The notes below the pieces were generated by a model. That model ran no database searches, was not told the DNA's origin, and saw only the letters and a list, made by a program, of their open reading frames with translations. Below, piece by piece: positions 8,703 to 18,972 of a stretch of DNA of 64,000 nt. The stretch is from Chloroflexota bacterium. Its GTDB lineage: Bacteria; Chloroflexota; Limnocylindria; Limnocylindrales; CSP1-4. The position numbers and the translations under genes were made by a program. The stretch's first letter is position 1. Each line of letters begins with the position of its first letter. The DNA lies in NCBI GenBank assembly GCA_005883615.1, contig VBEC01000016.1, forward strand, positions 1 to 64,000, in the 5' to 3' direction.

Positions 8703-9995
8703 TTAGTTGAGGGTCGCCCGGACCTCGCCCAGGCGACGCTCGAGGAACCGCCGCTCGGCTGCATTGGTGACGAACTCCAGGGCATGTCCGTAGGCGAGCG
8801 ACGCTTCGTCCATCCGATCGAGGCGTCGTAGCAGTTCTGCCCGGGCTGAATGCATCAAGTGGTACGACTCCAGCTGACCGTCCGCGCGGATGGCCTCGAT
8901 CATCGAGAGGCCAAGCGCCGGGCCGTCCGCCATCGCCACCGCAACAGCGCGATTCAGTTCCACAACCGGTGAGGGCGAGACCTTCGACAGCTCGTCGTAG
9001 AGCAGCGCGATCTGCCGCCAGTCGGTCGTTTCGAAGCTGGCGGCGTCCGTGTGGACGGCCGCGATCGCGGCCTGGATCTGGTACGGCCCGCCGCGTCCCA
9101 TGCGCAGGGCACGATCGAGCAACGCGTGGCCTTCGGAGATCAGCGCGCCATTCCAGCGGGATCGATCCTGATCCTCGAGCAGGACCAGCTCGCCGGCTGT
9201 GCCCACCCGCGCCGGTCGACGCCCGTCGTGAAGCAGCATGAGCGCAAGCAGTCCCAGGACTTCGGCTTCGTCGGGCATCAGGCCGGCCAGGACGCGTGCG
9301 AGCCGGACGGCTTCGGCACAGAGCTCCTGGCGGATGAGCGCTTCTCCCGTGGACGCTTCGTAGCCCTCATTGAAGATGAGATAGACCACCCGCAGGACCG
9401 CGTCGAGGCGCTCTGGCAGCAGGTGGTCCGGCGGGACGCGGTAGGGGATCCCGGCGTCGCGGATCTTGCGCTTCGCCCGAACGAGCCGTTGCGCGAGCGT
9501 CGGCTCGGGCAGGAGGAAAGCCCGAGCGATTTCGGGCGTCGAGAGGCCGCCGAGCGTTCGCAGCGTCAGCGCCACCTGCGCCTCCATTGCCAGCGCCGGG
9601 TGGCAGCACGTGAAAATGAGGCGAAGCCGATCGTCGGGGACGGGACTCATCTCCTCCGACCTTCCTTCCGTGCCGGCGCCCTCGGATTGCAACTCGGCCA
9701 GCTGCGCGAGGAGGGCCTGCTTTTCGGCGAACCGCTTGGCCCGTCGAATGCGATCGATGGCCTTGTTCCGCGCGGTCGTCGTGATCCAGGCGCCCGGGTT
9801 GTCGGGCACGCCGCTCAGCGGCCACTTCTCAAGGGCGACGACGAACGCTTCCTGGACGGCCTCTTCAGCCAGGTCGAAGTCGCCGAGGACGCGGATGAGC
9901 GTCGCGACCGCCCGCCCCGCCTCGTCGCGGAACAGGCGGTCGACAACGGCATGGGCTTCGGTAAGTCGGCGATCGTCGGTCGCCTGCCCGGTCAA
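8703..9995 (-). CDS. ECF RNA polymerase sigma factor with C-terminal extension (ECF42-like); start approximate
   Basis: [54 protein letters not shown]...[46 protein letters not shown] plus about 200-aa C-terminal domain. Confidence 0.9.
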   Translation of the reverse strand: MTGQATDDRRLTEAHAVVDRLFRDEAGRAVATLIRVLGDFDLAEEAVQEAFVVALEKWPLSGVPDNPGAWITTTARNKAIDRIRRAKRFAEKQALLAQLAELQSEGAGTEGRSEEMSPVPDDRLRLIFTCCHPALAMEAQVALTLRTLGGLSTPEIARAFLLPEPTLAQRLVRAKRKIRDAGIPYRVPPDHLLPERLDAVLRVVYLIFNEGYEASTGEALIRQELCAEAVRLARVLAGLMPDEAEVLGLLALMLLHDGRRPARVGTAGELVLLEDQDRSRWNGALISEGHALLDRALRMGRGGPYQIQAAIAAVHTDAASFETTDWRQIALLYDELSKVSPSPVVELNRAVAVAMADGPALGLSMIEAIRADGQLESYHLMHSARAELLRRLDRMDEASLAYGHALEFVTNAAERRFLERRLGEVRATLN

Positions 9996-10012
9996 AGCAG
10001 GGGAGACAGCAG

Positions 10013-10408
10013 TCAGCCGGCGGCTCCGGCAGCCGCCCCCTGGGCTGCGTAGCTTTCGGGAAGCTCCCAGATCGGCCGGATCTCGATGGAGCCACGCGTC
10101 GCCGCGGGGATCCGCGCCGCGAGCTCGCTCGCCTCGTCGAGATCCCTGCACTCGAGCAGGTAGAAGCCGCCCAGGATCTCCTTCGTCTCGGCGAACGGAC
10201 CGTCGGTCGTGATCGTCTTGCCATCCCGAACGCGCACGGTCGTGGCCGTTGATGCCGGCTCGAGCGCCTCGCCGGCCTGGAACAGGCCGCGGCCCTGGAC
10301 TTCGGCAGTGAACGCCGCGTAGGCAGCCATCTGCTGCTGGAGCTGCTCGGGCGGGATCTCCGCATCGGCTGGTCGCTCGGGCTCGTAGAGGAGCAACAGG
10401 TAGCGCAT
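10013..10408 (-). CDS. YCII-related / DGPF-domain protein
   Basis: [13 protein letters not shown]...[36 protein letters not shown]. Confidence 0.92.
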   Translation of the reverse strand: MRYLLLLYEPERPADAEIPPEQLQQQMAAYAAFTAEVQGRGLFQAGEALEPASTATTVRVRDGKTITTDGPFAETKEILGGFYLLECRDLDEASELAARIPAATRGSIEIRPIWELPESYAAQGAAAGAAG

Positions 10409-10599
10409 TGCTGGTCTCCTTTGTAATCCTTGCGGCCTTGCTTCAGCCGCGTCACTTCAGCGACGAAAGCGCGTGGCCGGAATCGACAGCCCTGCGAGAT
10501 TTCCTAGCAGGATACGGACTTCATCGGCTGGGGGTTCAAGGCAGCGAGCCGCCCGCGTCCGTTCTCCCTCTGTTCCCGGTCGGCGCTATCGTGTCGAAC

Positions 10600-12003
10600 A
10601 TGCCGAAACGCGTCGAAGTCCTGCAGGTTGACGGCCGGGAGGTGACGATCACCAACCCCGACAAGGTCTACTTCCCGGCCGCGGGCCACACCAAGCTTGA
10701 CCTCGTCCAGTACTACGTGGCCGTGGCGGACGGTCCGCTTCGAGGAGTCGCCGGCAGGCCGATGGCGCTGAAGCGCTTCGTCAACGGTGCCGATGGCGAG
10801 TTCTTCTTCCAGAAACGTGCGCCAGAGAACCGGCCCGAGTGGCTGCGCACGGTGGAATTGTCGTTCCCCTCGGGACGCACGGCCGACGAGATCGTCGTCG
10901 ACGATGCCGCCGGCCTGGCCTGGATCGTGAACCTGGGTTGTATCGACCTCAACCCGCACCCTGTGCGGGCGGACGATCTCGACCATCCGGATGAACTGCG
11001 GGTCGACCTGGATCCCGTGCCCGGCGTGGCGTGGTCACAGATCCGCGATGTCGCAGTGGTCACCCGGGAGGCCCTCAGCGATGTCGGCCTGGTTGGCTGG
11101 CCGAAGACCTCTGGCTCGCGCGGCATCCACATCAACGTTCGGATCGAGCGGCGCTGGACCTATCCGGAGGTCCGGCGTGCGGCACTTGCCCTGGCTCGGG
11201 ACGTAGAGCGGCGGGCACCGACGCTCGCCAGCTCCAAGTGGTGGAAGGAAGAACGGCACGGGGTCTTCCTGGACTACAACCAGAACGCCAAGGACCGCAC
11301 GGTGGCCAGCGTGTATTCGGTGCGGCCGTTGCCCGACGCGAGAGTGTCGATGCCCCTGAAATGGGAGGACGTCCCCGCCGTGGTGGCCGAAGACTTCAGG
11401 CTGGCGACTGTGCCCGAGCTCTATCGACGAGACGGCGATCCGGGCGAGGGCATCGATCAGGCGGCGGGCTCCCTCGAGGCCCTGCTCGAGCTGTCCGCGC
11501 GCGACGAGGCCGAAGGCCTGGGAGACGCGCCCTGGCCACCGAATTACGCGAAGCAGCCGGGCGAGCCGCCTCGTGTCCAGCCCTCGAAGAAGCGGCGGCC
11601 CGACGAGGCCTATGCGCCCGGGACCGGCGAACCGCTGACAACCCGGGAGTGGTCCGGCACGCGACCGACACCGACGGGCCGGCGCCGCAGCTCCGTTCCG
11701 GTCATCGAGATCTCGCGGGCGGCGAAAAAGGACGAAGCGCTGGCCGGGCTCGAGCGCTGGAAGGCTCGACATCCCGACGTGGCTGACCATCTCGAGCCCG
11801 CTGACGTGCTGGTCGACGGTATGCGTGGCCGCTCGACCATGTGGTACCGGGTCCGTGTGAACCTTACGCACGTGCCAGATGCCGACCGACCCGACCAGGA
11901 ACCACTCGATCCGGACTACGACCCGTGGGCGGGCTACGAGTGGCCCGATCGCTCAGGACAGCTGGAGCGTCCGCCGCGTAAGGCCTCTCAGCCCGAGAAA
12001 TGA
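10600..12003 (+). CDS. ligD: LigD-type primase-polymerase (NHEJ polymerase domain)
   Basis: VDGREVTITNPDKVYFPAAGHTKLDLVQYY...DELRVDLDPVPGVAWSQI...GWPKTSGSRGIHINVRI...FLDYNQNAKDRTVASVYSVRP. Confidence 0.93.
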   Translation: MPKRVEVLQVDGREVTITNPDKVYFPAAGHTKLDLVQYYVAVADGPLRGVAGRPMALKRFVNGADGEFFFQKRAPENRPEWLRTVELSFPSGRTADEIVVDDAAGLAWIVNLGCIDLNPHPVRADDLDHPDELRVDLDPVPGVAWSQIRDVAVVTREALSDVGLVGWPKTSGSRGIHINVRIERRWTYPEVRRAALALARDVERRAPTLASSKWWKEERHGVFLDYNQNAKDRTVASVYSVRPLPDARVSMPLKWEDVPAVVAEDFRLATVPELYRRDGDPGEGIDQAAGSLEALLELSARDEAEGLGDAPWPPNYAKQPGEPPRVQPSKKRRPDEAYAPGTGEPLTTREWSGTRPTPTGRRRSSVPVIEISRAAKKDEALAGLERWKARHPDVADHLEPADVLVDGMRGRSTMWYRVRVNLTHVPDADRPDQEPLDPDYDPWAGYEWPDRSGQLERPPRKASQPEK

Positions 12004-12665
12004 ACCGTCCCGAGGAGGGCGAGGAAGTCTGAGCGGTCAGCCGGCTCAGCCGTCGGGTCACTCGAAAGGTCGACGAGGTTGAAGAGATATCCGACCCCGC
12101 CGTGGATCGTGACGGCGCCCAGGGTCAGGGCGCCGGCGGTCGCCGGGCAGTGCTTCGTCTCCAACAGGCCGGCCTGACCGTCGATCGTGACCTGTTCCTG
12201 CTTCTCCGGCGATGGTGGACAGGAGTGCCCGGCGGCGGCGGCCGCGTCCTGCTCCTTCGTGAATTCGGTGAGCGTCTTCGTCGTCGGCGCGGCGAGAACC
12301 CACGCGAGAGGGCCGCATGTGAAGACGCCCGTGCATCTGCCGGTACTCTCGGGCGCGATCAGCTGGTCGACGACCTGGTCGTCATACGTTGGTGAGCCGT
12401 TCCCGTCCCACTTGGTCTGAGCCTCGACCACCCGCCAGCCGGCCGGCAGCGTCACTGAGTATCCATACAGGGTGGACGTAAAGCTCGTGGGGACGCCTTG
12501 CGCGCTGGGGCCCGACGTCGCCAGCGGCGACGGAGAGTTCGGTAGCGGCGAGGCGCCCGGCGACACGGACGACGCACAGCCCGCGATGAGGAGGCCCGCC
12601 AGGATCACTGGCGCCGCCTTACTCGAAGACTGTCGCGGAAGGTGAGAGATGGCCTTTCCCCTCAT
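11988..12665 (-). CDS. Predicted lipoprotein of unknown function
   Basis: Signal peptide with lipobox LIAGC; Ser/Pro-rich linker then beta-rich domain. Confidence 0.75.
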   Translation of the reverse strand: MRGKAISHLPRQSSSKAAPVILAGLLIAGCASSVSPGASPLPNSPSPLATSGPSAQGVPTSFTSTLYGYSVTLPAGWRVVEAQTKWDGNGSPTYDDQVVDQLIAPESTGRCTGVFTCGPLAWVLAAPTTKTLTEFTKEQDAAAAAGHSCPPSPEKQEQVTIDGQAGLLETKHCPATAGALTLGAVTIHGGVGYLFNLVDLSSDPTAEPADRSDFLALLGTVHFSG

Positions 12666-12848
12666 GGGAAGGCTACGACCGGGGATCGACCCGAGCGGAG
12701 GAGCTGTGCCAAGGCAGCGTCACGAAGGTGACGGTGCCAACCGGCAGCGACGGCATGGAATGGATGGTAAGGGGAGGCTCGGGCTTCCATCGCGATCATC
12801 GGCAGGCCAGTGCGCAGCCGGCGCCACGGAAACCCAGATGACGGGTCC

Positions 12849-13958
12849 TCAGGAGGCCAGGCTGACCCCGAAGATGCGTTCGAGCTCGTAGGCCGCGGTC
12901 TCCTCGAGCTGGTCGTAGCGACAATCCTCCGGTGGCTTGTCAGGCCGCCACCGGACGAAGGTCGTGCCATGCCGGAAGCGGTCGCCCTGCAGGTGGTCGT
13001 AGGCCACCTCGACAACCCGTTCCGGTCGGAGCGGCTCCCAGGACAAGTCCTTGCCCCGGTTCCAGCGGCTTGTTGCCCCGGGCAGACGCTGGCCGGAGGC
13101 ATCCGCGCTGCCGAGCGACGACCACTCGGCCCACTCGCGCCACGGATGGCTCTCCATGGCCTTCTTGCGCAGCAGGGCGATCTCCGCGACCAGGGCGGCC
13201 CGTCGCTCCCAGTTGAAGGACGACGTGACCCCGACGTGGTGCAGCGTGCCGGCATCGTCGAACAGCCCGAGCAACAGGGAGCCGACGTGGGTGCCGGGTC
13301 CGTTCTTGTGCCAGCGGAAGCCGGCGACCACGCAATCGGCCGTGCGTTGATGCTTGATCTTGAGCATCGCTCGCTTGCCCGGCTGGTAGGGAGCCTCGAT
13401 GCGCTTGGCCACGACGCCGTCCAGGCCGGCGCCCTCGAAGCGTTCGAACCAGTCGGCGGCCGTGGCGACCTCCCGCGTCGCAGGCGTCAGGTGGATGGGT
13501 GCCCGAGCCACGCCCAGGACCGCCTCGAGGCGGGAGCGTCGTTCTCCCTGCGGGACACCTCGGAGGTCCTCTGCGTCAAGCGCCAGCAGGTCCCACGCGA
13601 TGAAGCTCGCGGGAGTCTCGCCGGCGAGCATCCGCACGCGCGAGTCGGCCGGATGGATCCGCAGCAGGAGCGACTCGAAATCCAGGCCCTTCGTGCCGGC
13701 GATGACGACCTCCCCGTCGAGCACGCACCGTTCCGGCAGGCTGGCACGGAGCGGCTCGGCGAGCTCCGGGAAGTAGCGGTCCAGCGGCTTCAAGTCGCGC
13801 GATTGCGTATACACGGTGTCGCCGTCCCGAAAGACGATCGCGCGAAAGCCGTCCCATTTCGGTTCGAACAGCCAGCCGTCGTCGGCGGGCAGCTTGTCGA
13901 CCGCCTTGGCCAGCATCGGCTCGATTGGAGGCTGGAACGGCAGTTTCAACTGTGCCAT
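12849..13958 (-). CDS. ATP-dependent DNA ligase (LigD ligase-domain / LigC type)
   Basis: FEPKWDGFRAIVFRDGD (KxDG), CVLDGEVVI, EGAGLDGVVAKRIEAPYQPGKRAMLKIKHQRTADCVVAGF, C-terminal OB fold. Confidence 0.94.
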   Translation of the reverse strand: MAQLKLPFQPPIEPMLAKAVDKLPADDGWLFEPKWDGFRAIVFRDGDTVYTQSRDLKPLDRYFPELAEPLRASLPERCVLDGEVVIAGTKGLDFESLLLRIHPADSRVRMLAGETPASFIAWDLLALDAEDLRGVPQGERRSRLEAVLGVARAPIHLTPATREVATAADWFERFEGAGLDGVVAKRIEAPYQPGKRAMLKIKHQRTADCVVAGFRWHKNGPGTHVGSLLLGLFDDAGTLHHVGVTSSFNWERRAALVAEIALLRKKAMESHPWREWAEWSSLGSADASGQRLPGATSRWNRGKDLSWEPLRPERVVEVAYDHLQGDRFRHGTTFVRWRPDKPPEDCRYDQLEETAAYELERIFGVSLAS

Positions 13959-14082
13959 CGCTCGACTATAGGCCGCCGGCCGCCCGCGTGGTGGATGTGC
14001 CCTCTTCCCTAATTCGTCGGGACGTTGCACGATGACTCGGCCCGCGGGGGTGAGTCGAGCTGTATGGAGGGAGCCTGGTCCG

Positions 14083-14517
14083 ATGAACGGATCGAAAGTC
14101 CTCGCGCGCCGAATCCACCTCGCGGTCGCCTGGATCTTCCTTGTCGCAATCCTCATCCAGGTATTCCTGATCGGGTTGTACCTGTTCGCGGGTGGCAGTC
14201 TGGAACCACATCGAAGCTTCGGCTATTCCATCCTCTTCGTGGCCCTGGCCGTTCTCCTGACTGCGCTCTGGGCGCGCGTTCCGAGGCGAGATGGCTGGAT
14301 CGCGGCCGGCGTGCTGGGTCTGTACATCGTGCAGACGAGCCTGCCCGAGTTCAAGGCTTCGGCGCCTGCCATCGCGGCTCTTCATCCGGTTGTCGCGTTC
14401 CTCCTCTTCTGGCTGGGACTCCGGGTTGCCCGGCGGGCGCGGGAGCTGTACGCCGCGGCGCTGACCGGGCAGGCGTCCGCGCCAGCCTCCCAGGCGGCCG
14501 CCAGCCAGGTTCGCTGA
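14083..14517 (+). CDS. DUF6220-like four-TM membrane protein
   Basis: Four TM segments (VAWIFLVAILIQVFLIGLYLFAGG...); SD ggaggg. Confidence 0.6.
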   Translation: MNGSKVLARRIHLAVAWIFLVAILIQVFLIGLYLFAGGSLEPHRSFGYSILFVALAVLLTALWARVPRRDGWIAAGVLGLYIVQTSLPEFKASAPAIAALHPVVAFLLFWLGLRVARRARELYAAALTGQASAPASQAAASQVR

Positions 14518-15029
14518 TGAACCTGTTCCCGTTCCATTCCTGGCTCGTCCTCATCCACATCCTCGGGGTGTTCGGGTTCCTGCTGGCTCACGGGGTATCC
14601 GTTGGGGTTGGCTTCCGGCTCCGATCCGAACGCGACCCGGTCCGTATCCGGGCCCTTCTCGAGCTGTCGAACGCGTACCTCGGCGCGCTCTACATCGCGC
14701 TGTTCGTACTCCTCCTGGGCGGGATCCTGGCCGGCATTTCGGGCGGCTGGTGGACGAGCGGCAAGCTGTGGATCTGGGCTGCGGTCCTATTGCTCGTCGC
14801 GATCGCGGTCGGGATGTACGTCGTCGCGTTGCCGTACTTCAACAACGTCCGACACGCAGTCGGCGTCGCGACCTACGACGACGCCAAGAAGGGCCTGCAG
14901 CCGCCGGAGCCTGCGGCCCCCGCGCAGCTCGAGGCTCTCCTGCAGTCTTCAGCACCGATCGTGACGGCGGTCATCGGGCTTGGAGGGATCCTGCTCATTG
15001 GCTGGCTCATGGTGATGAAGCCCTTCTGA
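14517..15029 (+). CDS. DUF2269-like integral membrane protein
   Basis: ATGA overlap with the upstream gene; FPFHSWLVLIHILGVFGFLLAHGVSVGVGFRLRSERD and further TMs. Confidence 0.6.
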   Translation: MNLFPFHSWLVLIHILGVFGFLLAHGVSVGVGFRLRSERDPVRIRALLELSNAYLGALYIALFVLLLGGILAGISGGWWTSGKLWIWAAVLLLVAIAVGMYVVALPYFNNVRHAVGVATYDDAKKGLQPPEPAAPAQLEALLQSSAPIVTAVIGLGGILLIGWLMVMKPF

Positions 15030-15071
15030 ACCCTAACCGCCGCGGATCGCGGGCCGTGGCAGGATTCGGGC

Positions 15072-15902
15072 ATGTCCGCAATCAGCGATCGCTACGATCG
15101 GGCGGCCGCGCGCTACCAGAAGTGGTGGGCTCCGGTCCTCGAGGAGACGGCCGTCCGGGTGCTCGATCGGCTCGCCGGGAAGCTGCCGCTGGACGAGCCC
15201 CAGCGAATCGTCGACATCGGGACGGGCACCGGCACCCTGGTACTCGAGGCTCTTCGTCGCTGGCCGCAGAGCTCGTTGACGGGCACAGATGCCTCGAGCG
15301 GAATGATCGTCGGGGCTCGAGAACGCGCTCGCACGGAGCTCGCGCAGGCCGACCAAGAGCGACTGTCGCTGGTTGTCGCCGAAGCCGACCGCCTGCCGTT
15401 CGCCGATGCCAGCTTCGATGCCGCCGTCTCGTCATTCGTGTTCCAGCTCGTACCCGATCGGGCGGCGGCCTTCCGCGAGGTGCGGCGCGTGCTGCGGCCG
15501 GGCGGACTGCTGGTCTTCGTGACATGGATGCTCTCGGACATTCGATTCGCCGCCGACGAGGCCTTCTTCGACGTCGTCGACGAGCTGAGAATCCCCGACC
15601 AGGACGGGCCAGAGGAGGATCGAACGGGCGATCTGGTCTCGCCACGCTCCGCCGCAGATCAGCTGCGACGTGTTGGTTACCGCGATGTCAGCGCCGCGCA
15701 GGAGTGGCTGGAATATCGGTTTGATCGAGTCGCCTATGTCGACTTCCTGGAGGAGTACGGCGAGAGCGACCTCTTCCGATCACTGGAGCCGCGTATGCGC
15801 AGACGGCTGCGCCAGCGGGCCACAGAGCGCCTCGAGTCCCTGCCGGCGACCGACTTCGACTGGCGCGTCCCGGTTGTCATGGCGGTCGCACGCAGGGGCT
15901 GA
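15072..15902 (+). CDS. Class I SAM-dependent methyltransferase
   Basis: RIVDIGTGTGTLVLEAL, DASFDAAVSSFVFQLVPDRAAAFREVRRVLRPGGLLVFVTW. Confidence 0.9.
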   Translation: MSAISDRYDRAAARYQKWWAPVLEETAVRVLDRLAGKLPLDEPQRIVDIGTGTGTLVLEALRRWPQSSLTGTDASSGMIVGARERARTELAQADQERLSLVVAEADRLPFADASFDAAVSSFVFQLVPDRAAAFREVRRVLRPGGLLVFVTWMLSDIRFAADEAFFDVVDELRIPDQDGPEEDRTGDLVSPRSAADQLRRVGYRDVSAAQEWLEYRFDRVAYVDFLEEYGESDLFRSLEPRMRRRLRQRATERLESLPATDFDWRVPVVMAVARRG

Positions 15903-15931
15903 CTGGTGGCGCGGGGATGTCGCCCTGAGCG

Positions 15932-16690
15932 TCAGTCGTTCGCTAGTCGCGAATTTGATCGACGTGCAATCACGTTGAGGCGCACGTAGTCGATCTCCGG
16001 AGCGGGCAGTGAGGCGGCGACACGCTTCACGAAGTCGATCCGGGCGTGGGGCGGGAGGCGTTCGAGGTGCGCGCCCAGGATGACCGTCGCGAGAAAGCGT
16101 TCGAAGGGCTCACCGGCCTCGAACCGGGTTGCTTCGGGCTGGAGCCATGCCCGAATTTCCGTGAAGCGGGCTCTGCGAAGCCGCTCGGTCGTCGCCTCGG
16201 GGGTCTCGAAATGAGTCGGGCCGAGCCATCCGTCATCGATCGTAGCAAGGACTCGCATGACCGAGGCGATGTTGCCGGCGCCTCCGAACTGCGCTACCAG
16301 CCAGCCACGGGGCTGTAGGACCGCGGCCAGATGGCGGAACAGGGCGTCGTGGTCGGGCACCCAGTGAAACGTGGCGGTCGACAGGATCGCGTCCACGGGC
16401 GACTCGAGGGGCAGCGGCTTGCCGAGGTCCGCAACAACGAATTCGACACGGTCGCCGTGTGCCGCGAGCCGCTTCCTCGCCTCTCCGATCATCGCCGAAG
16501 AGGCGTCCAGCGCGACCACCCGTCCGGCCGGCAATCGCGAAAGGAGGTACTCCGTGACGCGGCCGGTCCCGCAGCCCGCGTCGAGAACCCGTTCCGTGCC
16601 GGCCAGCGGAAGGCGATCGACGACGTCGCGCCCCCAGCGTGCCTGCGGAGCGGCGACTCGATCGTATGCGGCTGCATCCCACTCTCGCAT
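15932..16690 (-). CDS. Class I SAM-dependent methyltransferase (trans-aconitate methyltransferase-like)
   Basis: WDAAAYDRVAAPQARWGRDVVDRLPLAGTERVLDAGCGTGRVTEYLLSRLP...VDAILSTATFHWVPDHDALFRHLAAVLQPRGWLVAQFGG. Confidence 0.88.
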   Translation of the reverse strand: MREWDAAAYDRVAAPQARWGRDVVDRLPLAGTERVLDAGCGTGRVTEYLLSRLPAGRVVALDASSAMIGEARKRLAAHGDRVEFVVADLGKPLPLESPVDAILSTATFHWVPDHDALFRHLAAVLQPRGWLVAQFGGAGNIASVMRVLATIDDGWLGPTHFETPEATTERLRRARFTEIRAWLQPEATRFEAGEPFERFLATVILGAHLERLPPHARIDFVKRVAASLPAPEIDYVRLNVIARRSNSRLAND

Positions 16691-16858
16691 CGTGCTTCCC
16701 AGCTAGAAGGCAAGGCCGGAGCGGCCCGGCACCAATCGGTACCAAAAGCCTGAGCAAATGCCTGACGAACGCTCGACGGGGGCTGCTACGCTGGCCGTGG
16801 TCAGATGGGCACTCCGCATCCGCGGTACTGGCCAGAGCCAACCAAGGGAGGTAGGCGA

Positions 16859-17257
16859 GTGGTCCAAGAGATCTGGAGCAAATTCAACGCGAACGAGCGA
16901 CTGGCGGCGATCGGGGCGATCGTGATCCTCGTCAGTTTCATCATCGGACTTGTCAGCCCCTACGGGATCGGCGCGAGCACGATTGCTCTGCTCGGGGCCC
17001 TTGCGGTCCTCGCAGTGCTCTATCTCAAATATGCCCCCAACCAGACCATCACCTGGCCCGCCCCGGTGCCGGTGATCCTTCTGGCTATCAGCGGCGTGGT
17101 GGGCCTCCTCGAGCTGATCGACCTCCTGCGGGTGGTTCAGGTGCTCGGGAGTTTCGGTGGGACGTACCTCGTGGCCGTGATCGGGACCGTCGTCGGCGCG
17201 GCGATCATGCTCTGGGGTTCGTACCAGGAATGGCAGTCGACCAAGTCGCCTGCCTGA
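16859..17257 (+). CDS. Small integral membrane protein of unknown function
   Basis: GTG start after gggagg SD; four TM segments. Confidence 0.65.
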   Translation: MVQEIWSKFNANERLAAIGAIVILVSFIIGLVSPYGIGASTIALLGALAVLAVLYLKYAPNQTITWPAPVPVILLAISGVVGLLELIDLLRVVQVLGSFGGTYLVAVIGTVVGAAIMLWGSYQEWQSTKSPA

Positions 17258-17287
17258 CGGCTCAAGCCCGGCCACGAGACAGAAGGG

Positions 17288-17313
17288 CGAGCCCGGTCAG
17301 CCGACCGGGCTCG
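17288..17313. terminator. Terminator-like hairpin between convergent genes
   Basis: cgagcccggtc-agcc-gaccgggctcg followed by ttgattc; perfect 11-bp stem. Confidence 0.7.
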
Positions 17314-18874
17314 TTGATTCGACGGGCACCGACGTCCGGCGTGGGTCGCGCAGCCCCAGCCCGTTCACGGCGGCCCCCGCAAGGAGGAGGCCTGAGTTCA
17401 GCAGGAGCGCCAGGTGGAACGCGTCGGTCGAGGCCTCCTTCGATCCCTCGGCAATGTTGGGCGTGACCGGTCCGATTGGCCGGTTCAATGGTGGCAAGTC
17501 GTGGCGGATCTCGCGTGATGAGGTGTCGATGCCCGGAACGCGACTTGCAAGGCCGCTGTAGAAGGTGGCACTGACCGCGATGAAGATCAGGGCGCCAAGG
17601 AGCGGCTGGCCGACGCGCGAGATCGCGTTGTTGATCGCAGAGCCAAGGCCCGCGTGGCGCGTCGCGATCGAGCTCATCAATGTGCTCGTCAGGGGCGCCA
17701 CGACGCACGCAATTCCGATGCCGTAAAGAAGGTTGTAGGGCAGGACGTCGAACAGGTAGCCCTGCGACGGGAGGAGGCTGGAAGGCTTATCCGCCTCGGC
17801 CAGCCATGGTGGCGAGCTCGCGGGGATTCGCGCGAACCAGAGGAGACCGATCGCCATCAGGATCGGCCCGATCGTCAGGAAGACCCGGCTGCCCAGCCGT
17901 CCGGCGAGCGTTCCCACTCGTGCCGACAGAAACGTCAGCAACAGCCCAACGGGCAACCCCGCAATTCCGGCAGCGAAGGCGGTATAGCCCAGGACGTTCT
18001 GCAGGTACAGGCCCTGGAATCCGAGTGTGACGTACAGCGCGCCGTAGATCAGGAAGGTTGACAGATTGATAACGGCGAACGCCCGCGAGCGGAACAGGTT
18101 GAGCGGAACGAGGGGATTCGGTCGCGTCGCCATGAGAAAGGGAAATGCGATCAGGGCGACCGTGCCGATGCCCAGCGCGACGAAGGCGCTCTGATCTGCC
18201 CAGCGCGTTTCCTGGCCGTGGATGGCCCCGAAGGCGAGGCCGCCGACGGCGATCGCGATGACCGCGGCGCCCAGCCAGTCGAATCTCCCGTTGGCCTGGT
18301 CGTCGCGGGATTCCGCCATGTGGGCGAGCGTCGCGTACACGCCCAGCACGACCAGCGGCACGTTGATGAGGAACGCGATTCGCCAGGTCAGGGTGTCGAC
18401 CAGGAAGCCGCCCAGGATCGGGCCGAGGGTGGTCGTGCCCGACGTCGCGGCCGCCCAGATCCCGAAAGCACGAGCTCGCGAGGGGCCCTCGAATGTCGAG
18501 GTGATGATCGAAAGCGAGCCGGGGACGAGGACTGCGCCGGCGGCGCCCTGCAGGATTCGGAAGACGACCAGCAGCTCAAGGTTGGGCGCCAGGCCGCACA
18601 GGGCCGACGTCAGACCGAAGCCGACCAGACCGACGACGAACATGCGACGCCGTCCGTAGTAGTCGTTGAGCGCGCCGGACAGGATCAGCAGCGCCGACAG
18701 GGTCGCGAGGTAGCCGCTGTTGACGTACGTCTGGCCCTCGAGGACGCCGATGACCGTCGCCGGCAATTCACGGCCGATCCGCGGCAGGGCCACGTTCACG
18801 ACCGTGCCATCGAGGAACACGATCGAGGAGCCGAGGACGACCGCGACCATCGTCCAGCGCTGCCTGGGATTCAT
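17297..18874 (-). CDS. MFS transporter, DHA2 (EmrB/QacA) family
   Basis: WTMVAVVLGSSIVFLDGTVVNVALPRIGREL...LSALLILSGALNDYYGRRRMFVVGLVGFGLTSALCGLAPN. Confidence 0.94.
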   Translation of the reverse strand: MNPRQRWTMVAVVLGSSIVFLDGTVVNVALPRIGRELPATVIGVLEGQTYVNSGYLATLSALLILSGALNDYYGRRRMFVVGLVGFGLTSALCGLAPNLELLVVFRILQGAAGAVLVPGSLSIITSTFEGPSRARAFGIWAAATSGTTTLGPILGGFLVDTLTWRIAFLINVPLVVLGVYATLAHMAESRDDQANGRFDWLGAAVIAIAVGGLAFGAIHGQETRWADQSAFVALGIGTVALIAFPFLMATRPNPLVPLNLFRSRAFAVINLSTFLIYGALYVTLGFQGLYLQNVLGYTAFAAGIAGLPVGLLLTFLSARVGTLAGRLGSRVFLTIGPILMAIGLLWFARIPASSPPWLAEADKPSSLLPSQGYLFDVLPYNLLYGIGIACVVAPLTSTLMSSIATRHAGLGSAINNAISRVGQPLLGALIFIAVSATFYSGLASRVPGIDTSSREIRHDLPPLNRPIGPVTPNIAEGSKEASTDAFHLALLLNSGLLLAGAAVNGLGLRDPRRTSVPVESTSPVG

Positions 18875-18972
18875 TGGCGCATGGTCGCCGGAGCAAGCTT
18901 CATGCACAAGGCCGATACGCCGGGAACAAGGCGCCGCGCCGGCATTCGGCCTCGCTCGCTAGACTGCCGACG

